A stretch of 62,291 nucleotides of DNA from Fidelibacterota bacterium (GTDB taxonomy: Bacteria > Fidelibacterota > UBA8477 > JABMPR01). Within the stretch, counting starts at the first letter, position 1. Every line of letters begins with the position of its first letter. The notes beneath the pieces were generated by a model, which saw only the letters and a list, made by a program, of their open reading frames with translations, did not search any database and was not told where the DNA came from. Shown in pieces: positions 40,203 through 50,800 of the stretch. Where the stretch lies: assembly GCA_024278595.1 (NCBI GenBank), contig JAJRSW010000104.1, forward strand, positions 1 through 62,291. The letters are read 5' to 3'. The position numbers and the translations under genes were made by a program.

Positions 40203-41048
40203 ATGGCTGGAAGATTACCATTTGGAATATTTGGACAAGGGACGGATGAACTGATTGCCGGACTCGAAGTGACTATCAAACGTGATTCTGATAATGCTGT
40301 AGTGGCAAGAACCCACAACCCCGGTGGTGGTGAGCAACAAATCGAGGATAATAACGACGGGATGTACTATGTTGACGATCTTCCTACTGATACGTATTCG
40401 GTTTTTGTTGGAAGTGATCTGGTACCACAGGATGAACTCAGTCACATTTTCCACCCGGGGGATGAAATCAAAACCCATATCAATGATGCGTCCAAACACC
40501 GGATCATTAATGATGCAGGCTCCGAAGCAACTGACCTGTGGTCTGCTCAGAAAATTGTCCAAGAGTTATCTAGCAAAGCATCAGCATCACACACCCATGC
40601 AGGTGTCTATGCGACCGCAGGGCACAACCATGATGCAGACTATCTGGGTCTTGCCGAAGCATTTGCAACCACTCCGTTGGCACAAGGACAAGATGTTATT
40701 AATTTCTTAGTCCAGACTGCGAACTTCTCCATGGATGTCTCTGATGGATACCGGCTGAAACTCAATCAGTCCTTTTCGGATGAATCAATCCTCACCAGTA
40801 ATGCCTCACTTTGTAACAACATGGAAGCCCTTCAGTCAGCAATTCTTAATCAGATAACTGATATTCTGCAGATCAACCCCAGAGCTTATCACCTTGATGC
40901 CGTTCTCGCCAATGAGGGGAAGGTGTATTATTTGAAAAATACTGTGGCTGCATCACCGAAAAGCTATGGTGTTTATATGATCATGGCACATCCTGATGGT
41001 GGATACTCTCAGGTTGAGATTGCTAAACTCTCGGAGACTGCTCAATAG
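40203..41048 (+). CDS. Tail-tip fibre protein
   Basis: 281 residues. After a beta domain (VTIKRDSDNAVVARTHNPGG, then YVDDLPTDTYSVFVG), HIFHPGDEIKTHINDASKHR, HTHAGVYATAGHNHDADY and a helical segment follow, all typical of small fibres. AGGTGA precedes the start. It is the last structural gene before the short right end. Confidence 0.75.
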   Translation: MAGRLPFGIFGQGTDELIAGLEVTIKRDSDNAVVARTHNPGGGEQQIEDNNDGMYYVDDLPTDTYSVFVGSDLVPQDELSHIFHPGDEIKTHINDASKHRIINDAGSEATDLWSAQKIVQELSSKASASHTHAGVYATAGHNHDADYLGLAEAFATTPLAQGQDVINFLVQTANFSMDVSDGYRLKLNQSFSDESILTSNASLCNNMEALQSAILNQITDILQINPRAYHLDAVLANEGKVYYLKNTVAASPKSYGVYMIMAHPDGGYSQVEIAKLSETAQ

Positions 41049-41210
41049 TTCTCCTTCATGTCCTGTTGCTTCTAATTCAGGTGAGCATTAAACATTTCTG
41101 TTACACATTGTTTATATTGATATTATGAGCTGTATTGACTTGCATAGCGTTTTTCCTGATTGCACATTCACCCCAGCATGACGAAGGAAACCACAAAAAG
41201 GATAAACAAA
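41049..41210. other. Short gene-free stretch, possible promoter
   Basis: Contains TTGACT (near 41138) and AT-rich sequence in front of the last two prophage genes. A promoter for an independently expressed pair is possible. No RNA gene is visible. Confidence 0.35.
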
Positions 41211-41417
41211 ATGAGCAAGACAAGCACCCCAACAAAGATTTTGAGAAATCACCCCATGTGGCATCAGGCAGATTATGACTACCTGAGCAAGAAGGGTTAC
41301 ACAAACAAAGAAATCAAAGCATTCTGGGACAGAGACCATGCACAGGGTTGTACACCGGTTACCCATGAAAAATCAGTCTTTGACCTGGTTGGATATTTAA
41401 CCGGAAGCATGAAATGA
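41211..41417 (+). CDS. Small unknown protein at the prophage right end
   Basis: 68 residues from MSKTSTPTK; earlier in-frame ATGs at 41160 and 41178 lack a ribosome site. Helical middle (QADYDYLSKKGYTNKEIKAF). It could be a lysogenic accessory gene, since it sits next to the attachment site and may have its own promoter. Its stop overlaps the next gene. Confidence 0.55.
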   Translation: MSKTSTPTKILRNHPMWHQADYDYLSKKGYTNKEIKAFWDRDHAQGCTPVTHEKSVFDLVGYLTGSMK

Positions 41418-41635
41418 GAGAGGGGATCGAAATGAAGCAAAGCATTGACCTCCCTGATGAACTCAACCCACAGTACATGTTTCAAACAACCGCTATTAAG
41501 CTCCTCTCCCAGATTGCAAAGGGGGAAATCGACGCCGTTGATCTGGCTAAGCGAGAGCTGGCTTCCCAGGGAAGAGACATTAATGGAGTCTGGGTCGGAT
41601 TTGGAAAAGCTGTGGAGCTTCTAAGAATCTCCTGA
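41414..41635 (+). CDS. Small unknown protein, last prophage gene
   Basis: 73 residues with an ATGA overlap to the previous gene; a second ATG seven codons in is also possible. Helical (LLSQIAKGEIDAVDLAKREL). No family recognised. A terminator follows. Confidence 0.55.
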   Translation: MREGIEMKQSIDLPDELNPQYMFQTTAIKLLSQIAKGEIDAVDLAKRELASQGRDINGVWVGFGKAVELLRIS

Positions 41636-41657
41636 CTTCGTCATGCAAAACAAGTCA

Positions 41658-41682
41658 GTAGCCCCCGGTGTCAAACCCGGGG
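41658..41682 (+). terminator. Terminator at the prophage right end
   Basis: AGCCCCCGG pairs with CCGGGGGCT across about seven bases, followed by AATTGTTTC. It stops the last rightward prophage transcript before the tRNA. Confidence 0.8.
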
Positions 41683-41822
41683 GCTAATTGTTTCTTAAAC
41701 CCCATTGACACACCCTGCATAATAATTCAGTCATAGTGTATCAAAATAGTATCAAAGAATATGGCTTGTGATGTCACTATTTGTCCATTTCAGGTAAACA
41801 CTAATCACTGGCAGGAAACGAA

Positions 41823-41848
41823 AAACCCCTTGAATTACAAGGGGTTTA
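41823..41848 (-). terminator. tRNA terminator
   Basis: Reading leftward, AAACCCCTTG and CAAGGGGTTT pair around TAATT and run into T-rich sequence. It lies directly after the tRNA 3' end. A degraded copy lies beside the left attachment site (5662-5680). Confidence 0.7.
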
Positions 41849-41850
41849 GG

Positions 41851-41927
41851 TGGTGGGCCCACAGGGACTTGAACCCAGAACCGACGGATTATGAGTCCGG
41901 CGCTCTAACCAATTGAGCTATGGGCCC
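41851..41927 (-). tRNA. tRNA with CAT anticodon (Ile2 or Met), site of prophage integration
   Basis: 77 bases including an encoded CCA. Acceptor stem GGGCCCA/TGGGCCC, D arm TAGCTCAATTGGTTAGAGC, anticodon CAT in loop CTCATAA. The T arm reads CTGGG-TTCAAGT-CCCTG, in which the second pair is a U-U mismatch; the outer copies at 2374 and 5685 have G there, giving G-U. The GGGCCC acceptor makes an isoleucine-2 tRNA (needing lysidine) more likely than elongator Met, but this is not certain. Its 3' half is prophage-derived. Confidence 0.88.
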
Positions 41928-42339
41928 GATTTTATTGAAGGCAGAATAGCGAATATCCAATCGCCAGCGGAGAAGGGGTTCTGCATTCAGTAATTTTCTA
42001 AAAAGCCAAACAAAATAGTCACGAGCTAAGCACATCCAAAAGCTATTGTAATCTGAGCGTGAATTGGAGACCTGATCCAGCCATTATGACCGGATTTTTC
42101 CGATTGCTAACCCAGTAACGATTCAGACCTTACTTTTTGATGATGATTGGGCTTTCCCCAAACACTTCCAGGCTTTCGGAACAATATTTGTACAAGATTT
42201 TTTAATAATGTCATGTAATTATGAGACTGATCTTTGATCTAGTTCACAGGAATTACTGAGAAAAGGCTTATCCTGTAGCACTATTTAAGTTTCAAGCATA
42301 CCAAAGGGTTTAATAAACCCAACGAGAGGGGATCCACAC
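41928..42339. other. Gene-free stretch between tRNA and the beta-helix gene
   Basis: Holds the promoter of the leftward tRNA on its left side and the promoter and leader of the gene at 42340 on its right. A small hairpin (GGGTTTAATAAACCC at about 42306) precedes GAGAGGGGATCC, the ribosome site. No coding region or RNA gene found. Confidence 0.5.
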
Positions 42340-45300
42340 ATGAGAACTGTAGCCAATTTTTTAATTGCTTGTTTACTCCCATGGGCAGCACTTGTTGCTC
42401 AAACTGATATCGGCGGAACCATTGAGACCGATTCCACCCTGACTTTAACCAATAGTCCCTATACGGTCATCACCAATCTCACTATCGTAGCTGGTAAAAC
42501 CCTCACCATAGAGGCCGGCGTCACGCTTAAGTTTAATTCTGGCCGGATCCTGTACGTCTTTGGAACCCTAAATGCTGCAGAAGTCACCTTCACCTCCTCC
42601 CAGGAAACACCTACACCAGGATATTGGGGCTATCTTCAGATCGGCGACAGTAATGATCCGGGAACGGCTACGCTCACTGATTGTGAATATCAATATGGAC
42701 AAACCCTCTGGATCGAAAATGGGTCCCTGACCCTGGATGGTACCGATCTGAGCAACCTGTCTCAAACTGGAATCCGGGTCAGAAATGGCTCGACCCTGAC
42801 CATGTCAGACGGACAATTGACCGGTGCGGGTAGCGCTGAGGGGATCGATATCTATAGCGGCTCACTCGACACACCAGTTTCCCTGACCAATGTGCTCATA
42901 AACGATTGGGATTATGGGATCAGAGTAAGTGGTAGTTCCACGGTAACAACTGAAAATCTGGTTGTTAATAATTGTGATTATGGTGTTTCAATTAGCAATG
43001 CCGCAGCTACCCTTGACCTGAGCAATACCACCATCAGCGATTGCATCTGGCCCATCCAATACACTGCTCCTGGGACCATAACCGCAAGTGGGACCAACGA
43101 TCTAAGCGGAAATGGCGGCGCTGCCGTACTGATCAATTTTACCACTCACTCAAATCATTTTACCCTGCCCACCCTGAATATTCCGTACTACTTCAACAAT
43201 AATTTTACTGTCGATTCAGGTGCCATACTGGAAATCGCCTCGGATAATATTCTGAAATTCAGGTACGGCAACAAACTGAGTGTCGCCGGAACCCTCATTG
43301 CCATCGCTGATCCGGGGGAATTCATCTATTTTACCTCTGACCGGGATGATAACTGGGGAGGGGATAGCAATAACGATGGCACCAATACCGCCCCGGCCAC
43401 CGGCAACTGGTACGGGATCAAGTTTGAAGATTCGAGCCTGGACGCCAGCTCTGTCCTGCGCCGCTGCAAGGTGCGCTATGCCGGCTTCTACAGTAGCGGT
43501 GGAATCACCATGCAAACCGCCAGCCCCACCATCGACAGTTGCGACATCTCTTATAATTACTATGGCTTACGTCTCGATGGAGATTCCAATCCATCGTTAA
43601 GCAATAATCTCATCGGGTCATCCACCCGGACACCCATCGCCATGTCCTTCGAAGCGGATCCGGTCATGGAGAATAATACCCTATCCTTTGCCGATAACGA
43701 ATATGATGCCATTGGATTATTAGGCGGTACCCTTACCGCTGATGCAACCCTGTCCATCAGATCGATGACCGATATCCCCAATATGACCTATCTCATGCTC
43801 AGTTCCATCACAGTACCTGCTGATCTGTCATTGACTATTAACAAAGGCATCGTCATCAAAGCCATCGGTGCCAATAATATTACTGTGGCCGGAACCTTTA
43901 TTGCTGATGCCACCGCTGACAGTATGATCACCTTTACCTCTGTCAGGGATGACAATTTTGGAAATCCCGGGGATACTAACAAAGACGGCAGTCAAACCGC
44001 CCCCTCGTTGGGAAATATCGGGGGTATCATATTTGAGGCGGGCAGTAACCCCAATTCAGTGATCGATTTCTGTCGCTTTAATTACGGCAGAACCGGCTAT
44101 GATTATGCCGTTATCGCCATCCGGGATGCCAATCCAACTGTCTCCAACTGTGAAATAAACAACATCTACCGGGCCATCTCCTGTTATCAGGCTGCCCAGC
44201 CCACTATTTCAAATAATACCGTCACAAATACCCAACCCACCTATACCCCCTTCGCCATTGAAGTCTCATCGGATCCCGTTTTTTCCGGTAACAGTTTTGT
44301 CAACACGGGCCTGGTAGCACTGGGTCTGATCGGTGGTACCCTGAATATTGATGGTGCCATCCATCAGAAGGACCTGGCTGGCTACGAGAACATAACTTAT
44401 GTTTTACTTAGCAGTCTCACGGTGGGTGATAACAGTGAATTGGTGATTGACCCCGGTGTCATCATCAAAATGAAAAATACACTCCGCATCACTGTAAACG
44501 GCGGCCTATACGTGGTAGGTACTCCTGATAATAAGATCATCCTGACATCTTACAAAGATGACAATGTGGGCAACCCCATGGATACCAATGGGGATGGCAC
44601 GACTACTTTGCCGGCAGCCAGTAATTGGGGTGCTATCTGGTTCAACGATGAAAGCAATGATGTCTTTTCCACCATCTCCCACTGTGAATTACGCTACGGG
44701 GGTTACTATAATTCTGGCAGAAGTGGTATTCGAACCACCAACGCCGCGCCAAGTATCAGTCATGTGATCATTGAAAAAAGTGGGGGCTATGGCTTAATGC
44801 TGGAAGGGACCTCAGAGCCGGTCATCGATGACCTGTTGATCCAAAACTGCACTTATGACCCGATTGCCATGTCCATCATGGCCAACCCCAGCTTCAGTAA
44901 CATTACCTTTAATGGAAATGCCAGCCAGGGTCTGCGACTTCTGGAGGGCACCTTGGCTGTAAATGCTACTCTGTCCAAGCGTGACTTGGCCGGGATCAGT
45001 AATATCGCCTATATCATCGGGACACTCACCATCAACACCGGTGTGGTGCTGACCATTGATCAGGGAGTGGTACTCAAGATCACCGGTAATATCAATGTCA
45101 ATGGTGGTCTATCAGCCGTGGGAACCCTGGCGGAGAAGATCGTCTTTACCTCGATCCGGGATGATGCCGCCGGAGGTGATACCAATGATGATGGGAATCT
45201 TTCCACACCCAGTGCCGGGAATTGGGGAACCATCAGGTTCAATGCCCAGGGTATGGACAGCATCAATGTACTTAAACACTGCAATATCAGCTATGGAGAT

Positions 45301-47769
45301 GGTATTTATGTTAACAACGCCTATGTGAATATTGATTCCTGTTTGATCCAACAGATCGTGGGGTATGCCGTATCGACGTATGGCACAGCGAATCCAGATA
45401 TCTCGAATTGTGGAATATACAACGTCATCGGTGGCTATAGCTACGCCTTCGGGATCTTCAATTCTGCGGCTCCTGTGATCAATAACTGTGAGATATTGAA
45501 CGTGGGACGGGCTCCCATCGTCATGCATATCCTGGCGAATCCCAGCTTCTCAAATAACACGATTGAGAATGTGGGAAAAATTGCCATTGAGGTAGATCCC
45601 CAGACCCTCTCTCAAACAGATACAATCCCTAAACGAAATTTTGGCGGATACGAAAACATCACCTATGTACTCAATGGCAATATGACCATTAATTCTGGTA
45701 CTACGATCACTCTGCCACCAGGAATTGTTTTTAAAGATTATGGATTTTATGTAAATGGTAATATTCAGGTCGAGGGAACTACCGAGGACCCTGTGATCCT
45801 GACCGCTCTGGAAGATGATACCTATGGGAATCCCGGTGATACTCAGCAAAATGGAGCCAATGGTTCCGCCTGGGATAGTTACGGTTTTGAATTTACCAAT
45901 AGCAGTGATGACAACAGTCTTATCGAGAACTGTATTATCAAGTATAAAGTCAGAGGAATCAAATTAAATAGCGCCTCTCCAACCGTGAATTTCACTTTGT
46001 TTGCCCACCAGAATCATGGTTTGGAGCTGAATGGCGTCTCACAGCCATCTCTGACTGGCAATACCTTCTCTGACCTGAACTATGCACCCTTGAAATGTTC
46101 CATCCTGGCCTATCCAGCTGTCACAAGTGCCAATGTCATCTCCGGAAGTACCTATCGGGGCATTGAGATCAGAAACGAGACCCTCTCTCAAGATGTCACA
46201 CTGGAGCAACGAAATTTCGCCGGGATCAATAATATCCCCTATCTCTTTGATAATTACACCATCGGTACGGGCGCCGTACTCACCATCTCTCCCGGTGTAG
46301 TACTCAAGTTCTATAATGGGGGCAATATGACAGTGAACAAGGGTTTGCTGGCCCTGGGTGGTGCTAGCGCTGACAGCAATATTGTGTTTACCAGTTATAA
46401 AGATGATTTTTACGGCGGGGATACCAATGCAGATAGTAGCTACACAGCCCCATATTCCAGCGCCTGGCGTGGGATCATTTTTGGCAACTATTCCTTAGCA
46501 CCCTATTCCCGATTGAGTCATTGCATCTTCAGATATGCGGGTTATTCCAACTATACCGGAGCGATCAATACCAATAGTGCCAGTCCTACCATCGAGAACT
46601 GCTCGTTCAACAATAACGCCCTGGCGATCATCACCAAGGTGACCTCCAACCCAGTGATCAATTACTGTGATTTTAATAACAATGATTATTTCGGTGTCAA
46701 GAATGACAACGGCTCGTATACCATTGATGCCACCAATAACTGGTGGGGCGACAATTCCGGCCCCACCCATGCCGATAATCCCGGTGGGACGGGTGATAAT
46801 GTCTCTGATGGGGTTGATTATTCAGCCTGGCTCACTGAAGATGCCCACAATCCCATCATGGGTGATGTTAGCCTCAATGGCAGCGTCCAGGCTTTTGATG
46901 CCGCCTTGATCCTCCAATACGCTGTAAGCACGCTGGTACTTAACGATACCCAGTTAGGCGTAGCCGATGTGAGTTGGAACGGCAGTGTAACGGCATTCGA
47001 TGCCGCGTACATCCTCCAATATGCAGTGGGTCTCATCCAGGGCTTTCCTGCTGAAGAATTGTATAAGAACACCACCCTGTCTACGCTTGCAGATGCTGGG
47101 ATTTTTCTAGAAGACTCACAGGGTAATGCGGGTCGCACAGTGAAGGTGCCCCTTACGCTAAACCGGATTGGCGATCTACATGCATTCCAGATCCGTCTAA
47201 GCTATGACGCCAGTGTCTTAACCGCGGTTCAGGTAGATCCTGCCACCACCCTGGATGAATTTCAGGTGTTTACCCAGATCGATGACGAGGCAGGAGAGAT
47301 CCGTTTGGCAGCCGCTGGCAGTGCTGTTCTGTCTGAAGACGGTATCATTGCCAACATCGTCTTCGAATTGAATGCGGATGTGGAGGGTGAACAGGTCACA
47401 CCCATCACCATTACTCAATTCCTGGCCAATGATACTGACCTGACTCATGGGGCTGTGGCTGCTGAAGTGACCATCCTGGGTCTGCCAACAGAGTATGCCC
47501 TGCAACCGGCCTATCCCAATCCGTTCAACCCCAGCACCACTTTCAACTATAGTCTGCCGGTTGAAGCTGATCACCTGCGCATCACGGTGCATGATTTGCT
47601 GGGTCGGGAAGTTCAAGTACTGTACAACGGACCAGCAAATGCCGGTCGCCATTCTGCCACTTGGAGCGGTCAGGATCTGAACGGCAAACCAACCGGGAAT
47701 GGAATCTATTTCATTCGCTTGATGACCAATAATTTTAGGGCGACTCAAAAAATAACCATGATTCGCTGA
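42340..47769 (+). CDS. Giant secreted beta-helix protein with dockerin, cohesin and type IX sorting domain
   Basis: 1809 residues. Signal peptide at 1-20 (LIACLLPWAALVAQ). About seven repeat units of 170-200 residues follow. Each begins with TIGTGAVLTISPGVVLKF-like beta strands, continues with a DD-x-GG-DTN-x-DG Ca-binding-like loop, and then parallel beta-helix turns with SNxxxS and NC/NT ladders. At about 1507-1575 there are two dockerin-type loops (GDVSLNGSVQAFDAALILQY and ADVSWNGSVTAFDAAYILQY). At about 1595-1715 comes a cohesin-like domain (HAFQIRLSYDASVLTAVQVD). It ends in YPNPFNPSTTFNY and the basic final strand. Probably a cell-surface or released scaffold. Confidence 0.85.
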   Translation: MRTVANFLIACLLPWAALVAQTDIGGTIETDSTLTLTNSPYTVITNLTIVAGKTLTIEAGVTLKFNSGRILYVFGTLNAAEVTFTSSQETPTPGYWGYLQIGDSNDPGTATLTDCEYQYGQTLWIENGSLTLDGTDLSNLSQTGIRVRNGSTLTMSDGQLTGAGSAEGIDIYSGSLDTPVSLTNVLINDWDYGIRVSGSSTVTTENLVVNNCDYGVSISNAAATLDLSNTTISDCIWPIQYTAPGTITASGTNDLSGNGGAAVLINFTTHSNHFTLPTLNIPYYFNNNFTVDSGAILEIASDNILKFRYGNKLSVAGTLIAIADPGEFIYFTSDRDDNWGGDSNNDGTNTAPATGNWYGIKFEDSSLDASSVLRRCKVRYAGFYSSGGITMQTASPTIDSCDISYNYYGLRLDGDSNPSLSNNLIGSSTRTPIAMSFEADPVMENNTLSFADNEYDAIGLLGGTLTADATLSIRSMTDIPNMTYLMLSSITVPADLSLTINKGIVIKAIGANNITVAGTFIADATADSMITFTSVRDDNFGNPGDTNKDGSQTAPSLGNIGGIIFEAGSNPNSVIDFCRFNYGRTGYDYAVIAIRDANPTVSNCEINNIYRAISCYQAAQPTISNNTVTNTQPTYTPFAIEVSSDPVFSGNSFVNTGLVALGLIGGTLNIDGAIHQKDLAGYENITYVLLSSLTVGDNSELVIDPGVIIKMKNTLRITVNGGLYVVGTPDNKIILTSYKDDNVGNPMDTNGDGTTTLPAASNWGAIWFNDESNDVFSTISHCELRYGGYYNSGRSGIRTTNAAPSISHVIIEKSGGYGLMLEGTSEPVIDDLLIQNCTYDPIAMSIMANPSFSNITFNGNASQGLRLLEGTLAVNATLSKRDLAGISNIAYIIGTLTINTGVVLTIDQGVVLKITGNINVNGGLSAVGTLAEKIVFTSIRDDAAGGDTNDDGNLSTPSAGNWGTIRFNAQGMDSINVLKHCNISYGDGIYVNNAYVNIDSCLIQQIVGYAVSTYGTANPDISNCGIYNVIGGYSYAFGIFNSAAPVINNCEILNVGRAPIVMHILANPSFSNNTIENVGKIAIEVDPQTLSQTDTIPKRNFGGYENITYVLNGNMTINSGTTITLPPGIVFKDYGFYVNGNIQVEGTTEDPVILTALEDDTYGNPGDTQQNGANGSAWDSYGFEFTNSSDDNSLIENCIIKYKVRGIKLNSASPTVNFTLFAHQNHGLELNGVSQPSLTGNTFSDLNYAPLKCSILAYPAVTSANVISGSTYRGIEIRNETLSQDVTLEQRNFAGINNIPYLFDNYTIGTGAVLTISPGVVLKFYNGGNMTVNKGLLALGGASADSNIVFTSYKDDFYGGDTNADSSYTAPYSSAWRGIIFGNYSLAPYSRLSHCIFRYAGYSNYTGAINTNSASPTIENCSFNNNALAIITKVTSNPVINYCDFNNNDYFGVKNDNGSYTIDATNNWWGDNSGPTHADNPGGTGDNVSDGVDYSAWLTEDAHNPIMGDVSLNGSVQAFDAALILQYAVSTLVLNDTQLGVADVSWNGSVTAFDAAYILQYAVGLIQGFPAEELYKNTTLSTLADAGIFLEDSQGNAGRTVKVPLTLNRIGDLHAFQIRLSYDASVLTAVQVDPATTLDEFQVFTQIDDEAGEIRLAAAGSAVLSEDGIIANIVFELNADVEGEQVTPITITQFLANDTDLTHGAVAAEVTILGLPTEYALQPAYPNPFNPSTTFNYSLPVEADHLRITVHDLLGREVQVLYNGPANAGRHSATWSGQDLNGKPTGNGIYFIRLMTNNFRATQKITMIR

Positions 47770-47818
47770 TTCATAGGACGATCCAATATTAACTAACAGT
47801 TCTGTAAGGATTAATTCT

Positions 47819-50800
47819 ATGAAAAACATACTTCAACTTTGCCTACCTCTCTTGCTGTTTGGCCTGAGTCTGCAAGCCGAACCCATTGGATTGCGGATAC
47901 CCGATTCCACAGTCACAGCAGGTGATATTGTGGATATCCCGGTCTATGTGGATTCCAGTCTGGACGGTAGTGCGATCTACGCTTACCGGCTCCAGCTTCA
48001 ATTTAATGCCGCTAAAATGCAGGTCCTTTCAGCCCAGGCAACTGGCACCGTCACCGAGAACTTTGGTGACCCGACCATCAATACCGGGATTACCGGGAAT
48101 GTGGTTTTGGCCGGCGCCGGAGCCACCCCCCTTAGTGGGAGCGGTATTCTGTTCTATATTCGCTTTGAAATGCTCCTTTCCGGTGGGACAACACTCGCCT
48201 TTACAGGAGCGGAAGAGAATTATTTCAACGAGGGTAGCCCGGAGATCATATTTGACAATGGCTATATCGTCATCGATCCGCTGATCCTGCCCAGTATCAA
48301 TGTTTATCCCGATAGCCGGACCATGCTGGTCGGGGATTCGCTGCAATTCAGCGTCAGTGGCGCTGGAACGGCACCCTACACCTGGTCTGTCACCGATGAA
48401 AGCGTGGCAAGCATCACTGAAGCAGGTCTGCTACACGCAGTTGATCGCGGATTTACCCGGGTAAGGGTGGCGGATGCGGTGGGTCTGTCAGACTCAACAA
48501 CCGGGTTGGTCGAGGTGTTGAATCTGACCCTCCAGTTACCTGATACCAGTGTTTGGCAGGGAGACACGGTCGATATTCCCATCACCTATCAGGAGTTGTC
48601 TGAAATTGACATCCTGTCGGGTCAATTCTACCTGAGTTATTATTCCGATCGTTTTACCGTTCTGGAAGTTATTCAGACCGGCACGCTGCTGGAGGATTTT
48701 CCAGCAGTGGTCTTCCATAACAGTGCAGGACGTACAGATCTGGCCTTCGCTGGCAATACGCCCGTTCCCGGAAGTGGAATCCTCATGATCCTGCGGATCC
48801 ATTCAATACCGGGGAATACAAGCAGTTCTCCCATCTCTTTCAACCAAGTCGTGTTCAATGAGGATATTCTGGCTCAGGTTGACGATGGCTATCTCACCGT
48901 GTTGAACCCGCCTGGTCTGGGAATCACACCGACCTATTCCAGTCCCCTGACTGCTGGAGACACCCTGCGCTTCAGTGGGGTTGGTGGTATTCCACCCTAT
49001 AGTTATGAGACCTCCAACACCGGTGTGGCCAGTATTGATGCTGATGGCTTAATGACCGCCCTCCACAGTGGTTCGGTGTTCGTGACTGTCAGTGATGCCT
49101 TTGGGAGCAGCCAGGCCAGTTCAAGTATTCAGATCTACGATACCTGGGTCAGTTTTCCCGATACATCCGCCGTCATTGGTCTCAACTTTGACATGCCGCT
49201 AATGATCGACCAGTTGCCGGCTGGTGAGATGATCAACGCCATTGAAGCTACTTTCAGCTATCGCGGTCCTGAGTTGGTATTTATGGAGATCATCAGTGCT
49301 GAAACCTTTACTGAGGGCTGGTCCTTCACCCAGGTTATAGATGGGAATATGATCCAAATTGCCGGTGCTGGAACCAACGGTTTTTCACAAGCTGGCACCA
49401 TTCTCAAACTGCGCTTCATGCTTACAGATGAATATTATATTGGTGAATCAGCTTATGTTCGTATCCAGGAGCTGCTTTTGAATGAGGGCTCACCTCTCGC
49501 TCGCACCCGGGATGGCAGCATATTGGGTCTTGAAGCGAATCTGCCACCGGAGATCACATCTCCAGAGTCTGTAATTGCCATTGAGGATGAGCCCTTCGTC
49601 TATCAGGCAACAGCCACGGATCCGGAAAGCGACCCGCTAAATTATGCATTTTCAGGGCTACCCGATTGGTTGACCGCCCAAGCGGACTCGGTTTATGGGA
49701 GTCCTGGTGAAGGCGTTTTAACCGGTTCATTTCTGCTCAGCGTTTCGGATGGACAAGATCTGGACACCCAGACAGTTTCTATTACGGTAACGCCGGTCAA
49801 TGATGCACCACAATTGACCTCACCAGATTTTGGCCTGGCGACTGAAGACATCATGTTCGTATACCATGCCGCTGCAACTGATCCGGAAGATTCCACGCTG
49901 GCCTTTAGTTTTGAAGCCCTGCCTGCCTGGATGACAGCAGACGCAGATTCAGTTTTGGGGATCCCCTATGAGGGTGCCCAGGATACATCATTCACGACGA
50001 TCGTTACAGATGGAGCATTGACAGATACACTTCAGGTCAATATCTCTATTCAAGCTGTGAATGATCCACCGGAGCTAACTTCTTCAGATGCAGTTGATGC
50101 AACTGAAGATCAATACTTTGTATATCTGGCAACCGCCACTGATCCTGAAGCTGATTCACTCAGCTATGAGTTCTCAGAGTTACCGGATTGGTTAACCGCT
50201 GGTGCTGACTCGATTTATGGCAGCCCTGGAGAAGGTACCCTGGAGGCTTCCTTCCAAGTGAGTGTTACAGATGATGAGTTTTTTGATACACTGATGGTGA
50301 CCATTACAGTGACACCGGTTAATGATCCGCCTGTAATCAATTCTTTAAGCGAGGTAACCGCCCAGGAGGACGTTGTCTTTGGGTATCGGACAACCGCCCT
50401 TGATCCTGAAGACTCGACCTTGATCTTCAGTTTTGAGGACTTGCCAAGCTGGTTATTAGCTGCTGCTGATTCCGTCTCTGGTATTCCATTGGAAGGAGCC
50501 GTGGATACCAGTTTTACAGCCATCGTCTTTGACGGTGAACTGGGAGATACACTCCTGGTTCAGATCACGGTGGGTTCTAGTAATGATCCTCCGCAGATCG
50601 TCATGTTGTCCGACACCACCATGGTGGAAGATGATACCCTTAGGATTGTCTTACAGGCTTTCGATGTTGACAGCGAGATCCTGACCTTTTCGGCCTGGTC
50701 TGATACCAACGCCGTGAGTGTCAGGATTGAGGATGACTCAGTTCTGGTCCTGACACCTCTGATAGACTGGTTTGGCCTGGCTGGTGTTCAGGTGGTGGCT

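Larger units (their letters stand above)
5685..41900. mobile_element. Siphovirus-like prophage, about 36 kb, integrated in a tRNA gene
   Basis: Bounded by the tRNA-derived repeats at 5685-5731 and 41855-41900. It holds an integrase at the left edge, a leftward lysogeny region (6826-13543), rightward early genes (13626-22452), a leftward portal/terminase block (22427-25465) and rightward structural and lysis genes (25618-41048), ending in two small genes. A tape measure gene of 861 codons, tail-tube-like and tail-chaperone genes, and the absence of sheath genes indicate a long non-contractile tail. All main modules are present, so it may be inducible; the only clear lesion is a stop codon in a RuvC-like gene. 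Confidence 0.92.

Noticed and set aside
43216-43515. Long reverse-strand frames inside the beta-helix and cohesin genes
   Set aside because: Codon-repeat shadows of the large rightward genes; no starts with ribosome sites.
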